Assembly (NCBI RefSeq): GCF_001941825.1
Contig: NZ_CP019038.1
Location: forward strand, 1,240,001-1,304,000
DNA length: 64,000 nucleotides
Source: Massilia putida
Lineage (GTDB): Bacteria > Pseudomonadota > Gammaproteobacteria > Burkholderiales > Burkholderiaceae_D
Direction of reading: 5' to 3'
In this document: positions 1 through 10,364 of the stretch, one piece after another
Numbering within the stretch: position 1 is the stretch's first letter
Layout: every line of letters starts with the position of its first letter
Position numbers and translations under genes: made by a program
Notes under the pieces: generated by a model
Database searches by the model: none
What the model was told of the DNA's origin: nothing
What the model saw: only the letters and a program-made list of their open reading frames with translations

Positions 1-804
1 GGTGTTGGTGGCCTTCAGCATCTGCTCGATGCTCTGCTTGTCGTTCTTCACGAACGCCTGGTTCAGCAGCGACACTTCCTTCAGATACTTCTGCACCGAA
101 CCATCGATACGCTTGGCGACGATCTCGGCCGATTGCGGCTGCTTGCCTTCGGCGACGGCCTTGTCGGCGTCTTCCTGGGCTTTCAGCTGAGCGACCGAAC
201 GCTCTTTCTCGATCAGCTCGGCCGGCACTTGCTCTGCCGACAGGGCGACCGGCTTCATCGCGGCGATGTGCATCGCGACGTCTTTACCGACTTGCTCGTC
301 GGCGCCGTCGTAGTCGACGATCACGCCGATGCGGGTGCCGTGCAGGTACGACGCCAGCTTGCCGGTGGTTTCGAAGCGCTGGAAGCGGCGGACGGTCATA
401 TTCTCGCCGATTTTGCCGATCAGTGCCGTACGCACGTCGTCGAACGTCTTGCCATCGACCGGCAGAGCGGCCAGCGCGGCGACGTCGGCCGGGTTGTTTT
501 CGGCGACCAGCTTGGCGGCCAGGTTGCACATGGCCAGGAAGTCGTCGTTCTTGGCGACGAAGTCGGTTTCGCTGTTCACTTCGACCAGCGCGCCGACGTT
601 GCCGGCGACGTAAGCGGCAACCACGCCTTCAGCGGTGATACGCGACGCCGCTTTCGAGGCCTTGCCGCCCAGCTTGACGCGCAGGATCTCTTCGGCACGT
701 GCCATATCGCCTTCGGCTTCGTTCAGTGCCTTCTTGCATTCCATCATCGGTGCGTCGGTCTTGGCGCGCAGTTCGCCAACCATCGCTGCAGTAATCGCTG
801 CCAT
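1..804 (-). CDS. tsf: Elongation factor Ts (3' end outside window)
   Basis: Nucleotide-exchange factor that regenerates EF-Tu-GTP during translation. The frame reads from the ATG at 802-804 to the window edge, giving 268 residues of a protein usually near 290-310, so the C-terminus is cut by the window. The N-terminal UBA-like segment with [12 protein letters not shown] is diagnostic, followed by the core containing ETDFVAKN. It lies directly downstream of rpsB on the same strand, the conserved rpsB-tsf order, with a terminator-like hairpin in the 144-bp gap. Confidence 0.97.
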   Translation of the reverse strand, partial: MAAITAAMVGELRAKTDAPMMECKKALNEAEGDMARAEEILRVKLGGKASKAASRITAEGVVAAYVAGNVGALVEVNSETDFVAKNDDFLAMCNLAAKLVAENNPADVAALAALPVDGKTFDDVRTALIGKIGENMTVRRFQRFETTGKLASYLHGTRIGVIVDYDGADEQVGKDVAMHIAAMKPVALSAEQVPAELIEKERSVAQLKAQEDADKAVAEGKQPQSAEIVAKRIDGSVQKYLKEVSLLNQAFVKNDKQSIEQMLKATNT

Positions 805-883
805 GTCATTTCTCCTAAAGTCGGAGCAAGCCGTCGGTGCGACGTCTTGCAAGATTGTTGATCTGTCCTGGAATTGCTTGCAA

Positions 884-918
884 AAAGGGGCGCTCGATCT
901 TAGGCTCGGCGCCCCTTT
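884..918 (-). terminator. Intrinsic terminator/attenuator between rpsB and tsf
   Basis: A perfect 10-bp stem (AAAGGGGCGC and its complement, arms 884-893 and 909-918) with a 15-nt loop is followed, read on the minus strand, by a run of T. It sits between rpsB and tsf. Partial termination at this position is known in the E. coli rpsB-tsf operon, so it more likely sets the S2:EF-Ts ratio than ends the operon. Confidence 0.7.
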
Positions 919-948
919 ACAGCTCAGCGGGCCGCGGCCCGCCGGGAA

Positions 949-1695
949 TTAAGCTTGCTCGGAAACTTCGACGAAGTCGTCAGCCGACTTGACCATCTCG
1001 GCGACTTCGTTGGTGGCGTTCGCACGGCCTTCCAGGATCGCATCGGCGACGCCGCGTGCGTACAGGGTGATGGCCTTCGACGAGTCGTCGTTACCCGGGA
1101 TGACGTGGGTCACGCCTTCGGGCGAGTGGTTGGTGTCGACCACGCCGATGACCGGGATGCCCAGCTTGCCGGCTTCGGTGACGGCGCCCTTGTGGTAGCC
1201 GACGTCCACGACGAAGATCGCGTCCGGCACGCCTTGCAGGTCCTTGATGCCGCCGATCGACTTCTGCAGCTTTTCCAGTTCGCGCGAGAACATCAGCGCT
1301 TCTTTCTTGCTCATCTTCTCGACTTCGCCCGACTCGATGGCGGCTTCCATGTCCTTCAGGCGCTTGATCGAGGTCTTGATGGTCTTGAAGTTGGTCAGCA
1401 TGCCGCCCAGCCAGCGCTGGTCGACGTACGGCACACCGGCGCGCTGTGCTTCGGCGGCGATGATGTCGCGGGCCTGGCGCTTCGTGCCCACCAGCAGGAT
1501 CGTGCCGCGGTTGGCGGCGATCTGCTTGATGGTCTTCATCGCATCCTGGTACATCGCCATGGTCTTTTCCAGGTTGATGATGTGGATCTTGTTGCGATGA
1601 CCGAAGATGAACGGCGCCATTTTCGGGTTCCAGAAACGGGTCTGGTGGCCGAAGTGAACACCGGCTTCCAGCATTTCGCGCATAGTGACAGACAT
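949..1695 (-). CDS. rpsB: 30S ribosomal protein S2
   Basis: Structural protein of the small ribosomal subunit. The 248-residue product begins [20 protein letters not shown], the canonical S2 start, and contains [17 protein letters not shown], a family signature, and [11 protein letters not shown] near residue 190. Length is typical. ATG at 1693-1695. First gene of the rpsB-tsf operon, divergent from map. Confidence 0.98.
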   Translation of the reverse strand: MSVTMREMLEAGVHFGHQTRFWNPKMAPFIFGHRNKIHIINLEKTMAMYQDAMKTIKQIAANRGTILLVGTKRQARDIIAAEAQRAGVPYVDQRWLGGMLTNFKTIKTSIKRLKDMEAAIESGEVEKMSKKEALMFSRELEKLQKSIGGIKDLQGVPDAIFVVDVGYHKGAVTEAGKLGIPVIGVVDTNHSPEGVTHVIPGNDDSSKAITLYARGVADAILEGRANATNEVAEMVKSADDFVEVSEQA

Positions 1696-1921
1696 TGTAA
1701 TTCTCCAGGGTTGGTTTCTTGAACAACGGCCAGTACACCCTTCCGGGCACCCTTGTCGGCCGCGTTCGCGATTTAAAAAAAGCTCGATTTCACAAGCTTG
1801 CCCGATACGAACACGAGCAACCCGAGATTCTAGCGGGATTCGACACGAATTTCAAGCTCGCTCGCGCATGCACCTCCCCGCCGGGGGGCCGCCCCGCGGC
1901 CCGACCGGCTGCCGGATCACA

Positions 1922-1927
1922 TATAAT
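1922..1927 (+). promoter_or_regulatory. Candidate -10 box for map
   Basis: A perfect TATAAT lies 35 nt before the map start codon in the divergent rpsB/map intergenic region. No good -35 hexamer is visible 16-18 nt upstream, so only the -10 element is claimed. Confidence 0.5.
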
Positions 1928-1961
1928 GCCCGGTACAGAACATATTGCAGAACGGATCATT

Positions 1962-2786
1962 ATGGCCATCTCCATCAAGTCCCCGGAAGACATCGAAGGC
2001 ATGCGCATCGCCGGCCGCCTCGGCGCCGAGGTGCTCGACTACATCACGCCCTTCGTCAAACCGGGCGTCACGACCGGCGAACTGGACCGCCTTTGCCATG
2101 AATACATGGTCAACGTGCAAGGCACTGTCCCCGCCCCGCTGAACTATGCGCCGCCGGGCTACCCGCCGTTCCCGAAAGCCGTCTGCACCTCCGTCAACGA
2201 TGTGATCTGCCACGGCATTCCGGGCGACAAGGTCCTGAAAAACGGCGACGTCGTCAACATCGACGTCACCGTCATCACGAAGGACGGTTATCACGGCGAC
2301 AACAGCCGCATGTTCTTCATCGGCGAACCGTCCAAGCTGGCGCGCCGCCTGACGGAGATCACCTACGAATGCATGTGGCTGGGCATTTCGAAAGTGAAAC
2401 CGGGCGCGCACCTGGGCGACATCGGCCACGTGATCCAGCAGCACGCGGAAAAGGCGGGTTACTCCGTCGTGCGCGAATTCTGCGGCCACGGCATCGGCAA
2501 GGTCTTCCACGAAGAGCCGCAGGTGCTGCACTATGGCCGTCCCGGCACGGGCGAGATGCTTGCAGCCGGCATGATCTTCACGATCGAGCCGATGATCAAC
2601 GCGGGCCGCCGCGAGATCCGCGAAATGCCGGACGGCTGGACCATCAAGACCAAAGACCGCAGCCTGTCGGCCCAGTGGGAACACATGATCCTCGTGACCG
2701 AGACGGGCTATGAGGTGCTGACGACGTCGGCCGGCACCCCGCCGCCGCCCGCCATCATCAAGCCAAAAGACGCCGTCCCAGCCTGA
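1962..2786 (+). CDS. map: Methionine aminopeptidase, type I
   Basis: Removes the initiator methionine from nascent proteins using two metal ions. The 274-residue protein has the type I pita-bread fold signatures: CHGIPGD, the metal ligands in NIDVT and HGDNSRMF, His in CGHGIGKVFHEEP, Glu in FTIEPMINAG and Glu in QWEHMILV. The frame is open further upstream, but the ATG at 1962 (MAISIKSPEDIEGMR) matches the family N-terminus and follows a TATAAT. Precedes glnD by 13 nt, so the two are probably co-transcribed. It works downstream of peptide deformylase, also encoded in this window. Confidence 0.97.
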   Translation: MAISIKSPEDIEGMRIAGRLGAEVLDYITPFVKPGVTTGELDRLCHEYMVNVQGTVPAPLNYAPPGYPPFPKAVCTSVNDVICHGIPGDKVLKNGDVVNIDVTVITKDGYHGDNSRMFFIGEPSKLARRLTEITYECMWLGISKVKPGAHLGDIGHVIQQHAEKAGYSVVREFCGHGIGKVFHEEPQVLHYGRPGTGEMLAAGMIFTIEPMINAGRREIREMPDGWTIKTKDRSLSAQWEHMILVTETGYEVLTTSAGTPPPPAIIKPKDAVPA

Positions 2787-2799
2787 TTCCGACACGCTT

Positions 2800-5379
2800 A
2801 TGTCCATCGCCACCGCCCCCCTGCAGCCGCTGCAACTGAAGCAGCGCCTCAAGGCCGAGCGCCAGCTCGTCATCGCCGAGTTCCGCGAGAACGGCAAGCC
2901 GGAAAAACTGTTGCGCGGCCTGCGCCACGGCGTGGACGCCGTGCTGACCGACGCGTGGCACGCGGCGGGCCTGCCGCAGAACGCCGCCCTCGTCGGCGTA
3001 GGCGGCTACGGCCGCGGCGAACTGTTTCCGCAGTCCGACGTCGACCTGCTGATCCTGCTGGGCACCCCGCCCGACGCGCTGGTGCAGGCGAAGCTGGAAA
3101 ACTTCGTCCAGCTCCTGTGGGACCTGGGGCTGGAGATCGGCCACAGCATCCGCACGGTCGACGAGTGCATGACGGAGTCCGCCGCCGACATCACGGTGCA
3201 GACGAGCCTGTTGGAAGCGCGCCTCGTGACGGGCAGCGAGACGGTGTTCAACGAACTGCTGCGCCGCTACGACGAGGCGATGGACGCGCAAGCCTTCTTC
3301 CAGGCCAAGACGGCCGAGATGCGGCTGCGCCACGCCAAGTACGAATTCACGCCGTTCTCGCTGGAACCGAACGTCAAGGAAAGCCCGGGTGCCCTGCGCG
3401 ACCTGCAGGTGATCCTGTGGGTCGCGAAGGCGGCCGGCCTCGCGAATTCCTGGAGCCAGCTCGCGATCCGCGGCCTGATCACGCGCGAGGAAGCGCGCCA
3501 GCTGATGGAAAAGGAACGCGCCTTCAAGGACATCCGCATCCGCCTGCACCTGCAGACCAACCGGCGCGAAGACCGCCTCGTGTTCGACGTCCAGACCGCG
3601 ATCGCGGAAACGTTCGGCCTCACGTCGACGGGCGCGGGCCTGGAGGCGCGCCGCGCCAGCGAATTCCTGATGCAGCGCTACTACTGGGCCGCGAAGACCG
3701 TCACCCAGCTGAACACGATCCTGCTGCAGAACATCGAGGCGCATCTGTTCCCCACGCCGTCGCAACCGGTGCCGATCAACCCGCGCTTCAACGAAGTGGG
3801 CGGCTTCATCGACATCGCCGCCGACGACACGTTCGAATCGATCCCGTCCGCCGTGCTGGAAATCTTCGTGCTGATGACGGAGCGCCCGGACATCAAGGGC
3901 ATGACGGCCCGCACGATGCGCGCGCTGTGGCATGCGCGCACCCTCATCGACGACGCCTTTCGCGCCAACCCGCAACACCGCGCGCTGTTCCTGCGCGTGC
4001 TGCAGGCGCCGGTCGGTCTCGTGCACGCGCTGCGGCGCATGAACGACATGGGGATCCTCGGCCGCTACCTGCCGAACTTCCGCCGCATCATCGGCCAGAT
4101 GCAGCACGACCTGTTCCACGTCTACACGGTCGACCAGCACATCATGATGGTGGTGCGGAACATGCGGCGCTTCACGATGACGGAGCATGCGCACGAATAC
4201 CCGTTCTGCAGCCAGCTGATCGCCAATTTCCGCGACCGCTGGCTGCTGTACGTGGCCGCCCTCTTCCACGACATCGCCAAGGGCCGCGGCGGCGACCACT
4301 CCGAGCTGGGCAAGACCGACGCCCTGGAATTCTGCCGCGACCACGCCCTGTCCGAGGAAGACACGGAACTGGTCGTGTTCCTCGTCGAGCACCACCTGAC
4401 CATGTCGGTCGTGGCGCAGAAGCAGGACCTGTCCGACCCGGACGTGATCCAGTCCTTCGCCCGCCTCGTGCGCGACGAGCGCCACCTGACGGCGCTGTAC
4501 CTCCTGACGGTGGCCGACATCCGCGGCACGAGCCCGAAAGTGTGGAATGCGTGGAAGGCGAAGCTGCTGGAAGACCTGTACAAGATGACCCTGCGCGTGC
4601 TCGGGGGCGAGCCGCCGTCCGCCGACCGCGAACTGCGCGCGCGCCAGCAGGAAGCGCTGGCGACGCTGCGCCTGTTCGGCCTCCCGGCCGACGCGCACGA
4701 AGCCTTGTGGAAGCAGCTCGACATGGCGTACTTCCTGCGCCACGACGCGTCCGACATCGCGTGGCAGACGCGCTGCCTGTACGACAAGCTGGGGCGCGAC
4801 AAGCCCGTCGTGAAATCGCGCCTGGCGCCGATCGGCGAGGGCCTGCAGGTGACGGTGTACGTGAAAGACCAGCCCGACCTGTTCGCGCGCATCTGCAGCT
4901 ATTTCGACCGCAAGAATTTTTCCATCCTCGACGCCAAGATCCACACGACGAAGGACGGCTACGCGCTCGACACCTTCCTCATCACGGACGAGCACTTCGC
5001 CAACAGCTACCGCGACATCATCAACCTGATCGAGCATGAGCTGTGCGAGGTCCTCGTGCACCAGGAGCCTTTGTCCCCGCCGCTGCGGGGCCGGCTGTCG
5101 CGCATGTCGCGCAACTTCCCCATCACGCCGACGGTCGACATGCGTCCGGACGAGCGCGGCCAGTTCTGGGTGCTGTCCATCGGCGCCAACGACCGCAACG
5201 GTCTGCTGTACTCGATCGCGAGCGTGCTGGCACGCTACCGCATCAACCTGCACACGGCCAAGATCATGACCCTGGGCGAGCGCGTCGAGGACGTGTTCCT
5301 CATCGACGGCCAGGCGCTGAACAACCAGCGGGTGCAAGTGCAGTTGGAGACCGAGTTGCTGGATGCTGTGAAAATTTAA
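2800..5379 (+). CDS. glnD: [Protein-PII] uridylyltransferase / uridylyl-removing enzyme
   Basis: Bifunctional glutamine sensor that uridylylates PII when nitrogen is limiting and deuridylylates it when glutamine is high. The 859-residue product has the N-terminal nucleotidyltransferase motif GGYGRGELFPQSDVDLL near residues 67-83, a central HD hydrolase domain (LFHDIAKGRGGDHSE, about 488-502), and two C-terminal ACT domains (from about 680) for glutamine binding. Domain order and length match GlnD. Adjacent to map, as in many proteobacteria. Confidence 0.97.
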   Translation: MSIATAPLQPLQLKQRLKAERQLVIAEFRENGKPEKLLRGLRHGVDAVLTDAWHAAGLPQNAALVGVGGYGRGELFPQSDVDLLILLGTPPDALVQAKLENFVQLLWDLGLEIGHSIRTVDECMTESAADITVQTSLLEARLVTGSETVFNELLRRYDEAMDAQAFFQAKTAEMRLRHAKYEFTPFSLEPNVKESPGALRDLQVILWVAKAAGLANSWSQLAIRGLITREEARQLMEKERAFKDIRIRLHLQTNRREDRLVFDVQTAIAETFGLTSTGAGLEARRASEFLMQRYYWAAKTVTQLNTILLQNIEAHLFPTPSQPVPINPRFNEVGGFIDIAADDTFESIPSAVLEIFVLMTERPDIKGMTARTMRALWHARTLIDDAFRANPQHRALFLRVLQAPVGLVHALRRMNDMGILGRYLPNFRRIIGQMQHDLFHVYTVDQHIMMVVRNMRRFTMTEHAHEYPFCSQLIANFRDRWLLYVAALFHDIAKGRGGDHSELGKTDALEFCRDHALSEEDTELVVFLVEHHLTMSVVAQKQDLSDPDVIQSFARLVRDERHLTALYLLTVADIRGTSPKVWNAWKAKLLEDLYKMTLRVLGGEPPSADRELRARQQEALATLRLFGLPADAHEALWKQLDMAYFLRHDASDIAWQTRCLYDKLGRDKPVVKSRLAPIGEGLQVTVYVKDQPDLFARICSYFDRKNFSILDAKIHTTKDGYALDTFLITDEHFANSYRDIINLIEHELCEVLVHQEPLSPPLRGRLSRMSRNFPITPTVDMRPDERGQFWVLSIGANDRNGLLYSIASVLARYRINLHTAKIMTLGERVEDVFLIDGQALNNQRVQVQLETELLDAVKI

Positions 5380-5390
5380 GTTGGCACGTC

Positions 5391-5508
5391 ATTCCCGCGC
5401 AGGCGGGAATCCATGTTGAGCTACAGGATTCTGTACTTCGGAAGCCACCGTAGCCGCTCGACGGAGTGACTGCGGCACTTCAGCATGGGTTCCCGCCCGC
5501 GCGGGAAC
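5391..5508. repeat. Pair of inverted REP-like hairpins
   Basis: The glnD/rluF gap carries two short palindromes in opposite orientation: ATTCCCGC-N4-GCGGGAAT at 5391-5410 and GTTCCCGC-N4-GCGGGAAC at 5489-5508. Their flanks (ATCCATG and CATGGGT) are also inverted relative to each other. This layout is typical of dispersed extragenic palindromes (REP/BIME type) mobilised by RAYT transposases; no RAYT gene is in the window. Confidence 0.65.
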
Positions 5509-5543
5509 GATGGTATTTGTTTTCGTAATTTTTTTGAACGACC

Positions 5544-6290
5544 ATGACTGAACCCGTACGCCTCTCCAAACGCATGTCCGAACTTGGCCTCTCGTCCCGC
5601 CGCGAGGCCGACGAGTGGATCGCGAAAGGCTGGGTGCGCGTCGACGGCCAGGTGGTGTCCGAGCTCGGCAGCAAAGTCTTGCCGCATCAAAAAATCACGG
5701 TCGAACGCCAGGCCGCCGCGCAGCAGGCGAAGCGCGTGACGGTGCTGCTGAACAAGCCGGTCGGCTATGTCAGCGGCCAGGCGGAAGACGGCTACAAGCC
5801 GGCCGTCGTGCTCGTGAAGCCGGAAAACCGCTGGGCCGACGATCCCTCGCCGGAACAGTTTCATCCCACCCAGCTGAAATCGCTCGTGCCCGCCGGACGG
5901 CTGGACATCGATTCCGTCGGCCTGCTCGTGCTGACGCAGGACGGCCGCATCGCCAAGCAGCTGATCGGCGAAGACACGTCCATCGAGAAAGAATACCTCG
6001 TCCGCGTGCAGTACACGAAGCCGGGCCGCCTGCCGGATGCCGACCTCAAGAAGCTGAACCACGGCCTGTGGATGGACGGCAAGCCGCTGCTGCCCGCCAA
6101 GGTGCGTTGGCAGAACGATGACCAGCTCAGCTTCACCCTCAAGGAAGGCCGCAAGCGCCAGATCCGCCGCATGTGCGACATGGTCGGCCTCAAGGTCCTG
6201 GGCCTCAAGCGCGTACGGATCGGACGCGTGAAGCTCGGCGAATTGCCACCGGGTCAATGGCGTTATCTCGGGGCCGACGAGCGGTTTTAA
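5544..6290 (+). CDS. rluF: rRNA pseudouridine synthase, RluB/RluE/RluF family, most like RluF
   Basis: Isomerises specific uridines of 23S rRNA. The 248-residue protein has an N-terminal S4 RNA-binding domain ([20 protein letters not shown], residues 6-25) and a catalytic domain with the family motif [17 protein letters not shown], in which the first Asp is the nucleophile. [20 protein letters not shown] is the conserved C-terminal motif of the RsuA/RluB/E/F group. The short form and lack of extensions favour RluF, but the exact target base cannot be read from sequence. Confidence 0.85.
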   Translation: MTEPVRLSKRMSELGLSSRREADEWIAKGWVRVDGQVVSELGSKVLPHQKITVERQAAAQQAKRVTVLLNKPVGYVSGQAEDGYKPAVVLVKPENRWADDPSPEQFHPTQLKSLVPAGRLDIDSVGLLVLTQDGRIAKQLIGEDTSIEKEYLVRVQYTKPGRLPDADLKKLNHGLWMDGKPLLPAKVRWQNDDQLSFTLKEGRKRQIRRMCDMVGLKVLGLKRVRIGRVKLGELPPGQWRYLGADERF

Positions 6291-6293
6291 CCG

Positions 6294-6614
6294 TCAATGC
6301 GCATGACGCGTGCTGGTCCATGGATCGAGCACGCGCAACTCGTCCAGCACGGCCCGCGGCCCTTCGACGGTGCCGCCGCTGTCCTGGTCCCACTCCAGCC
6401 TCAGCTTCGATCGCCCCCTGCGCAAATCCACCCGCGCATAGTCGACCCACGCATCCTCGGCATCGTATTCGAACGTCTTCAACCAGCCGGTCCGCAGCAG
6501 CGCGTCCAATGTTTGGCGCAACGCGAACGGTGGGAGGTCCGAAATCGTCTCCGGATGTAACTGGGGGTCTCTGAAGACGCCCAGGTATCTGACAAATTGT
6601 GAAATCCACGCCAT
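6294..6614 (-). CDS. Hypothetical protein, 106 aa
   Basis: Not recognised. A small soluble, slightly acidic protein starting MAWISQFVRYLGVF, with no signal peptide or membrane segment and no cysteines. It converges on the rluF-like gene with only 3 nt between stop codons. GC-rich codon use matches the neighbours, which supports a real gene; there is no recognisable domain and no functional clue from context. Confidence 0.6.
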   Translation of the reverse strand: MAWISQFVRYLGVFRDPQLHPETISDLPPFALRQTLDALLRTGWLKTFEYDAEDAWVDYARVDLRRGRSKLRLEWDQDSGGTVEGPRAVLDELRVLDPWTSTRHAH

Positions 6615-6764
6615 CGCTGCCTCCCAACATCGGTTGACGTTGATTTCAGTCTACGCAGGCGACGATGGCATTGACGTTAGCTAACGCACAGAGCGGAACA
6701 AAATGCAGGTCGCATATGTCATGAATTTGTAACTTTTTGTTTCAGTGAGCCGACTTGATAACTG

Positions 6765-9700
6765 TTAAACAAGAATCGAGTGCAAGTCCTCGAGGCTGAC
6801 GGGCTTCGTGAGGTGATGGGAAAACCCGCGGTTGCGCGTCTGGCGCCGGTCGGCGTCCTGGCCCCAGCCCGTCAGCGCGACAATGCGCAGGCTGGCGAAG
6901 CGCTCGTCCTGGCGCAGGCGCCGGGCGACCTCGAAGCCGTCCATGCCGGGCATGCCGAGGTCGAGCAGGACACTGGTCGGCATGAAAGTTTCCGCCATCG
7001 CCAGCGCGGCGCGGCCGTCGTACACGACTCTTACCTCGGCCCCGTCCGCCTCCAGCAGCAGGCCCAGCGTATCCGCGGCGTCGCGGTTGTCGTCCACGAC
7101 GAGGATGCGCTGGCCGTGGAACGGCGCGGCGGGACGCGCCTGCCCCAGCTGCGGCCTTTCCTCTTCCGCGTCGTGGTCCGGCGCGAGCGGCAGCCGCACG
7201 ATGAATTCGCTGCCCTGGCCCGGCCCGGCGCTGTGTGCTTCCACGGTGCCGTGATGCATCTCGACGAGGCTGCGCACCATCGTCAGACCGATCCCGAGCC
7301 CGCCCTGCCCCCGTCCGGCGGACCGGTGCGCCTGGGCGAACATGTCGAATACGCCGGGCAGCGCGTCAGCCGGAATGCCGATCCCGGTATCGCGCACGCT
7401 GGCCACGGCCTGGTCGCCCTCGCGCCGCACGTCGAACCAGATGCGGCCGCCCGTGTCCGTGTATTTGGCGGCGTTGTTGAGCAGGTTCGCGAAGACCTGG
7501 GTCAGGCGCACACGGTCGGCCTCGAGGCACAGCTTTTGCTCCGGCAGCGCGACGGCGAGCTGGTGGCCGGCCCGGTCGATCATCGGCTGGCTCGTCTCGA
7601 CGGCGCTGTGGACGATCTCGGCGAACGGCACCCGCTCCAGCTTGAGGTCGATCTTGCCGCGCGTGATGCGCGACACTTCCATCAGGTCGTCCACGAGACG
7701 CGCCATCTGCTTCACCTGGCGCCCCACCATCTCGACGACGCGGTCGGACTGGCGCCGGCCGTCCGGACGGCGCATCAGCTGCACGGCGTTGCTGATCGGG
7801 GCCAGGGGATTGCGCAGTTCGTGGGCCAGCGTCGCAAGGAACTCGTCCTTGCGACGATCGGCCTCCTTTAGGGCCTCCTCGGCCTGCACGGCCCCCGTGA
7901 TGTCGAGCGAGATGCCGACGTAGCCACGGTGTTCGCCGTCGCCCGAATGCCAGGGCGACGCATGGGATTCGAACCAGTGCCAGCTGCCGTCCTTGACCAT
8001 CGTGTGGACCCGCTGGGTAAAGGCGCCGCGCGTGCGGATGCCTTCGTACACGTCGCGCAGGTAGGCATCCATCTTGTCCGGCCGCGCGATGTTCTTCCAG
8101 CCGCTCGTGCCATCCCCCGCGGCAACCTCGTCCGTCACGCAGCGCTGGTTCAGGTAGATGACGTTGCCGTCCACGTCGAACTGGTACACGAGGGCGGGCG
8201 ATGCGTCGGCCAGTGCGCGGAACCGGCCCTCGCTCTCGCGCAGGGCGTCCTCGGCGCGCTTGCGCACGGTGATGTCGTGGAACAGGATCGCCACCCGCGG
8301 CACCTGGCGCCCGCCGACGGGATAGACGAAGAAGTCGTACCAGCTGGCCAGCGGCTGCGAGAAGCATTGCGAGCGGCTGGACACGCCCGTGCGCACGACC
8401 TGGGCGCAGGCGTCCAGCCAGCAAGGTTCGTGCTCGGGGCGCATGCGCAGCAAGCCCGGTCCCACGTAGGCGATGTTGGCCATGCGCACGGCGGCCGGAT
8501 TCGCCTCCGCATAATCGAGACCGACGGCCCGCCCCTCGTCGTCGAAGCGCACCGTCGCCAGCAGGAAGCCCTCGTCCATCGCCTCGAACAGCATGCGGTA
8601 GCGCCGCTCGCTCTCGGCCAGCGCGGCCTGGGTGCGGCGGCGCTCGTCGACGTCGATATGCATGCCGACCCATTTGCGGACACTGCCGTCGCGGTTGAAC
8701 AGGGGCGCCGCGCGCGCATTGGTCCAGCGCCAGCCGCCGGACGCCGCCTGCACGCGGAATTCGGCGTTCAGGATCCGCCGCGTACCCACGGCCGCGCGCC
8801 ATTCGCGCAGCGCATACGCGCGGTCGTCGGGGTGGACGGCCTCGATCCAGCCGACGCCCAGCGACGCCGCTTCCGACTGCCCCGTATAGGCCGTCCAGCT
8901 GGGCGACCCGTTGACGATGCGGCCGTGCGCATCCGCCTCCCATACGGTCTGCGCGAAGCCCTCGACCATCGCGCGGAAGCGTTCCTCGCTCTCGGCCAGC
9001 CGGGCCTCCGTCTCCTTGTTTTCCGTCACGTCGATCACGAACAGCACACAGCGCGCGTTCGCCCCGCCGCCCGAGATGCGCGCGGGCGCGAACAGGCCCC
9101 ACCAGCGGGTGCCGTCCTTGCGCGTCATCTGCTTGGTGTACGGCAGCGTGACGCCGTGGTCGATGAGGTCGCGCAGGGCGCGCGCCGACACGTCCCAGAA
9201 TTCGGGCGGCGTCATCTCGCGCCAGTTCGGCATCGCGCGCAGCTCGGCGCACGTGTAGCCCGTCATCCGCTCGAACGCGGGATTGACGTCGTGGACGGTG
9301 CCGTCGATGTCGAAGTACAGCACGCCGACGGTGCTGATGCTGAGGGTGGCGTCGATGAGGGCCTTGTGTTCGCGCAGCGCCCGCTCGGCCGCGCGGCTTT
9401 CCTCGACCTCCCGCTCGAGGTGTTCCTTGCTTTCGAGGACGGGCCGCAGGCGCTCCTCGACCTTGCGTTCGATCTCGACGCCCTCGGCGCCCTTGCTGCC
9501 GCCGGCCTGGTGGGCGGCCGCGGCGAACGGCGCGCAGGCGCGCAGCAGGCGCAGGTCGTCGGCATCGAAGCGGGCGTTGCCGCCTTCGGTCAGCACGACC
9601 GCCAGCGCGCCGAGCGTGCCGCCACGGACCCGCCAGGGCACGCCGAGGAATTCGGTCAGGGGGACGCCGCTGGCGCGCAGCGACGGGAACTGCTCGTTCG

Positions 9701-10100
9701 GCCGCTCGACCAGGACGGGGCCGTCGGCCCGGATGACGGTGCCGCACGCGCACTCGCCCAGCGACCACTGCCTGCCGCGGTTCCCGTCGAGCGCGCCGGA
9801 CACGACGCACCAGCGCACCTTGTCCGCAGCGTCCGGCGGCACCGTCCCGGCCCCGTTGCCGGCGCCGTCGAGCACGGCAACGACGACGGCATCGGCCCCG
9901 CACAGCGCGCGCACGGCGTCGGCCAGGCGCTGCATGGCGTCCTCGGGGTCGTCGGCCAGCGCCTGCGCCAGCCCGGCCAGCGTGCCCGCTTCCTCCGCCC
10001 CGTCGCGCGTGGACAGGTGCGCCGCGCGTTCGCGCAACAGGGTTTCCACGGCTTCGTCGTCGTGGACTCCGATCGATGCGTCAGGTGTCGAGTCGGCCAT
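6765..10100 (-). CDS. Hybrid sensor histidine kinase, GAF-PAS4-HisKA-HATPase-REC
   Basis: Large cytoplasmic sensor kinase of 1111 residues without membrane segments. A GAF-like domain (about 45-195) is followed by a short coiled coil, four PAS domains (about 245-745, each opening with a repeated ESEERFRAM-type linker), a HisKA domain with phospho-acceptor His in FLATLAHELRNPLAP (about 765), an HATPase domain with DTGIGIPAD and GGLGIGL, and a C-terminal receiver (RILVVDDNRDAADTL, acceptor Asp in LLDLGMPGMDG). All phosphotransfer residues are present. There is no cognate regulator beside it; ligand unknown. An AT-rich 264-bp gap upstream probably holds its promoter. Confidence 0.93.
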   Translation of the reverse strand: MADSTPDASIGVHDDEAVETLLRERAAHLSTRDGAEEAGTLAGLAQALADDPEDAMQRLADAVRALCGADAVVVAVLDGAGNGAGTVPPDAADKVRWCVVSGALDGNRGRQWSLGECACGTVIRADGPVLVERPNEQFPSLRASGVPLTEFLGVPWRVRGGTLGALAVVLTEGGNARFDADDLRLLRACAPFAAAAHQAGGSKGAEGVEIERKVEERLRPVLESKEHLEREVEESRAAERALREHKALIDATLSISTVGVLYFDIDGTVHDVNPAFERMTGYTCAELRAMPNWREMTPPEFWDVSARALRDLIDHGVTLPYTKQMTRKDGTRWWGLFAPARISGGGANARCVLFVIDVTENKETEARLAESEERFRAMVEGFAQTVWEADAHGRIVNGSPSWTAYTGQSEAASLGVGWIEAVHPDDRAYALREWRAAVGTRRILNAEFRVQAASGGWRWTNARAAPLFNRDGSVRKWVGMHIDVDERRRTQAALAESERRYRMLFEAMDEGFLLATVRFDDEGRAVGLDYAEANPAAVRMANIAYVGPGLLRMRPEHEPCWLDACAQVVRTGVSSRSQCFSQPLASWYDFFVYPVGGRQVPRVAILFHDITVRKRAEDALRESEGRFRALADASPALVYQFDVDGNVIYLNQRCVTDEVAAGDGTSGWKNIARPDKMDAYLRDVYEGIRTRGAFTQRVHTMVKDGSWHWFESHASPWHSGDGEHRGYVGISLDITGAVQAEEALKEADRRKDEFLATLAHELRNPLAPISNAVQLMRRPDGRRQSDRVVEMVGRQVKQMARLVDDLMEVSRITRGKIDLKLERVPFAEIVHSAVETSQPMIDRAGHQLAVALPEQKLCLEADRVRLTQVFANLLNNAAKYTDTGGRIWFDVRREGDQAVASVRDTGIGIPADALPGVFDMFAQAHRSAGRGQGGLGIGLTMVRSLVEMHHGTVEAHSAGPGQGSEFIVRLPLAPDHDAEEERPQLGQARPAAPFHGQRILVVDDNRDAADTLGLLLEADGAEVRVVYDGRAALAMAETFMPTSVLLDLGMPGMDGFEVARRLRQDERFASLRIVALTGWGQDADRRQTRNRGFSHHLTKPVSLEDLHSILV

Positions 10101-10364
10101 GGGTATCGATCTATCGATTGTTGGTTGCCTGCGCCCTGCAACCCAAGATTACTTGACAATTCGATCACTGCCAACCGAATTTCAATCGTGTTCACCATGT
10201 TTAACAATATTTAAAGAAATAGGACTCGGCGACCGCCGAAACTGTGGCGAAGGCGCCAAATCAGCCTGTTTGGCCGGACAGCATGCTATTTCACGATATA
10301 AAAAAGATAGCGATAACAACCGGCTCGCCGGCTAACATGGCGATCGCAATCAAAATGACCGCGT

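Noticed and set aside
2758..5337. 859-residue open frame antisense to glnD
   Set aside because: GC-rich shadow frame; composition is Arg/Ala/Val/His-rich low-complexity and the plus strand encodes an unmistakable GlnD.
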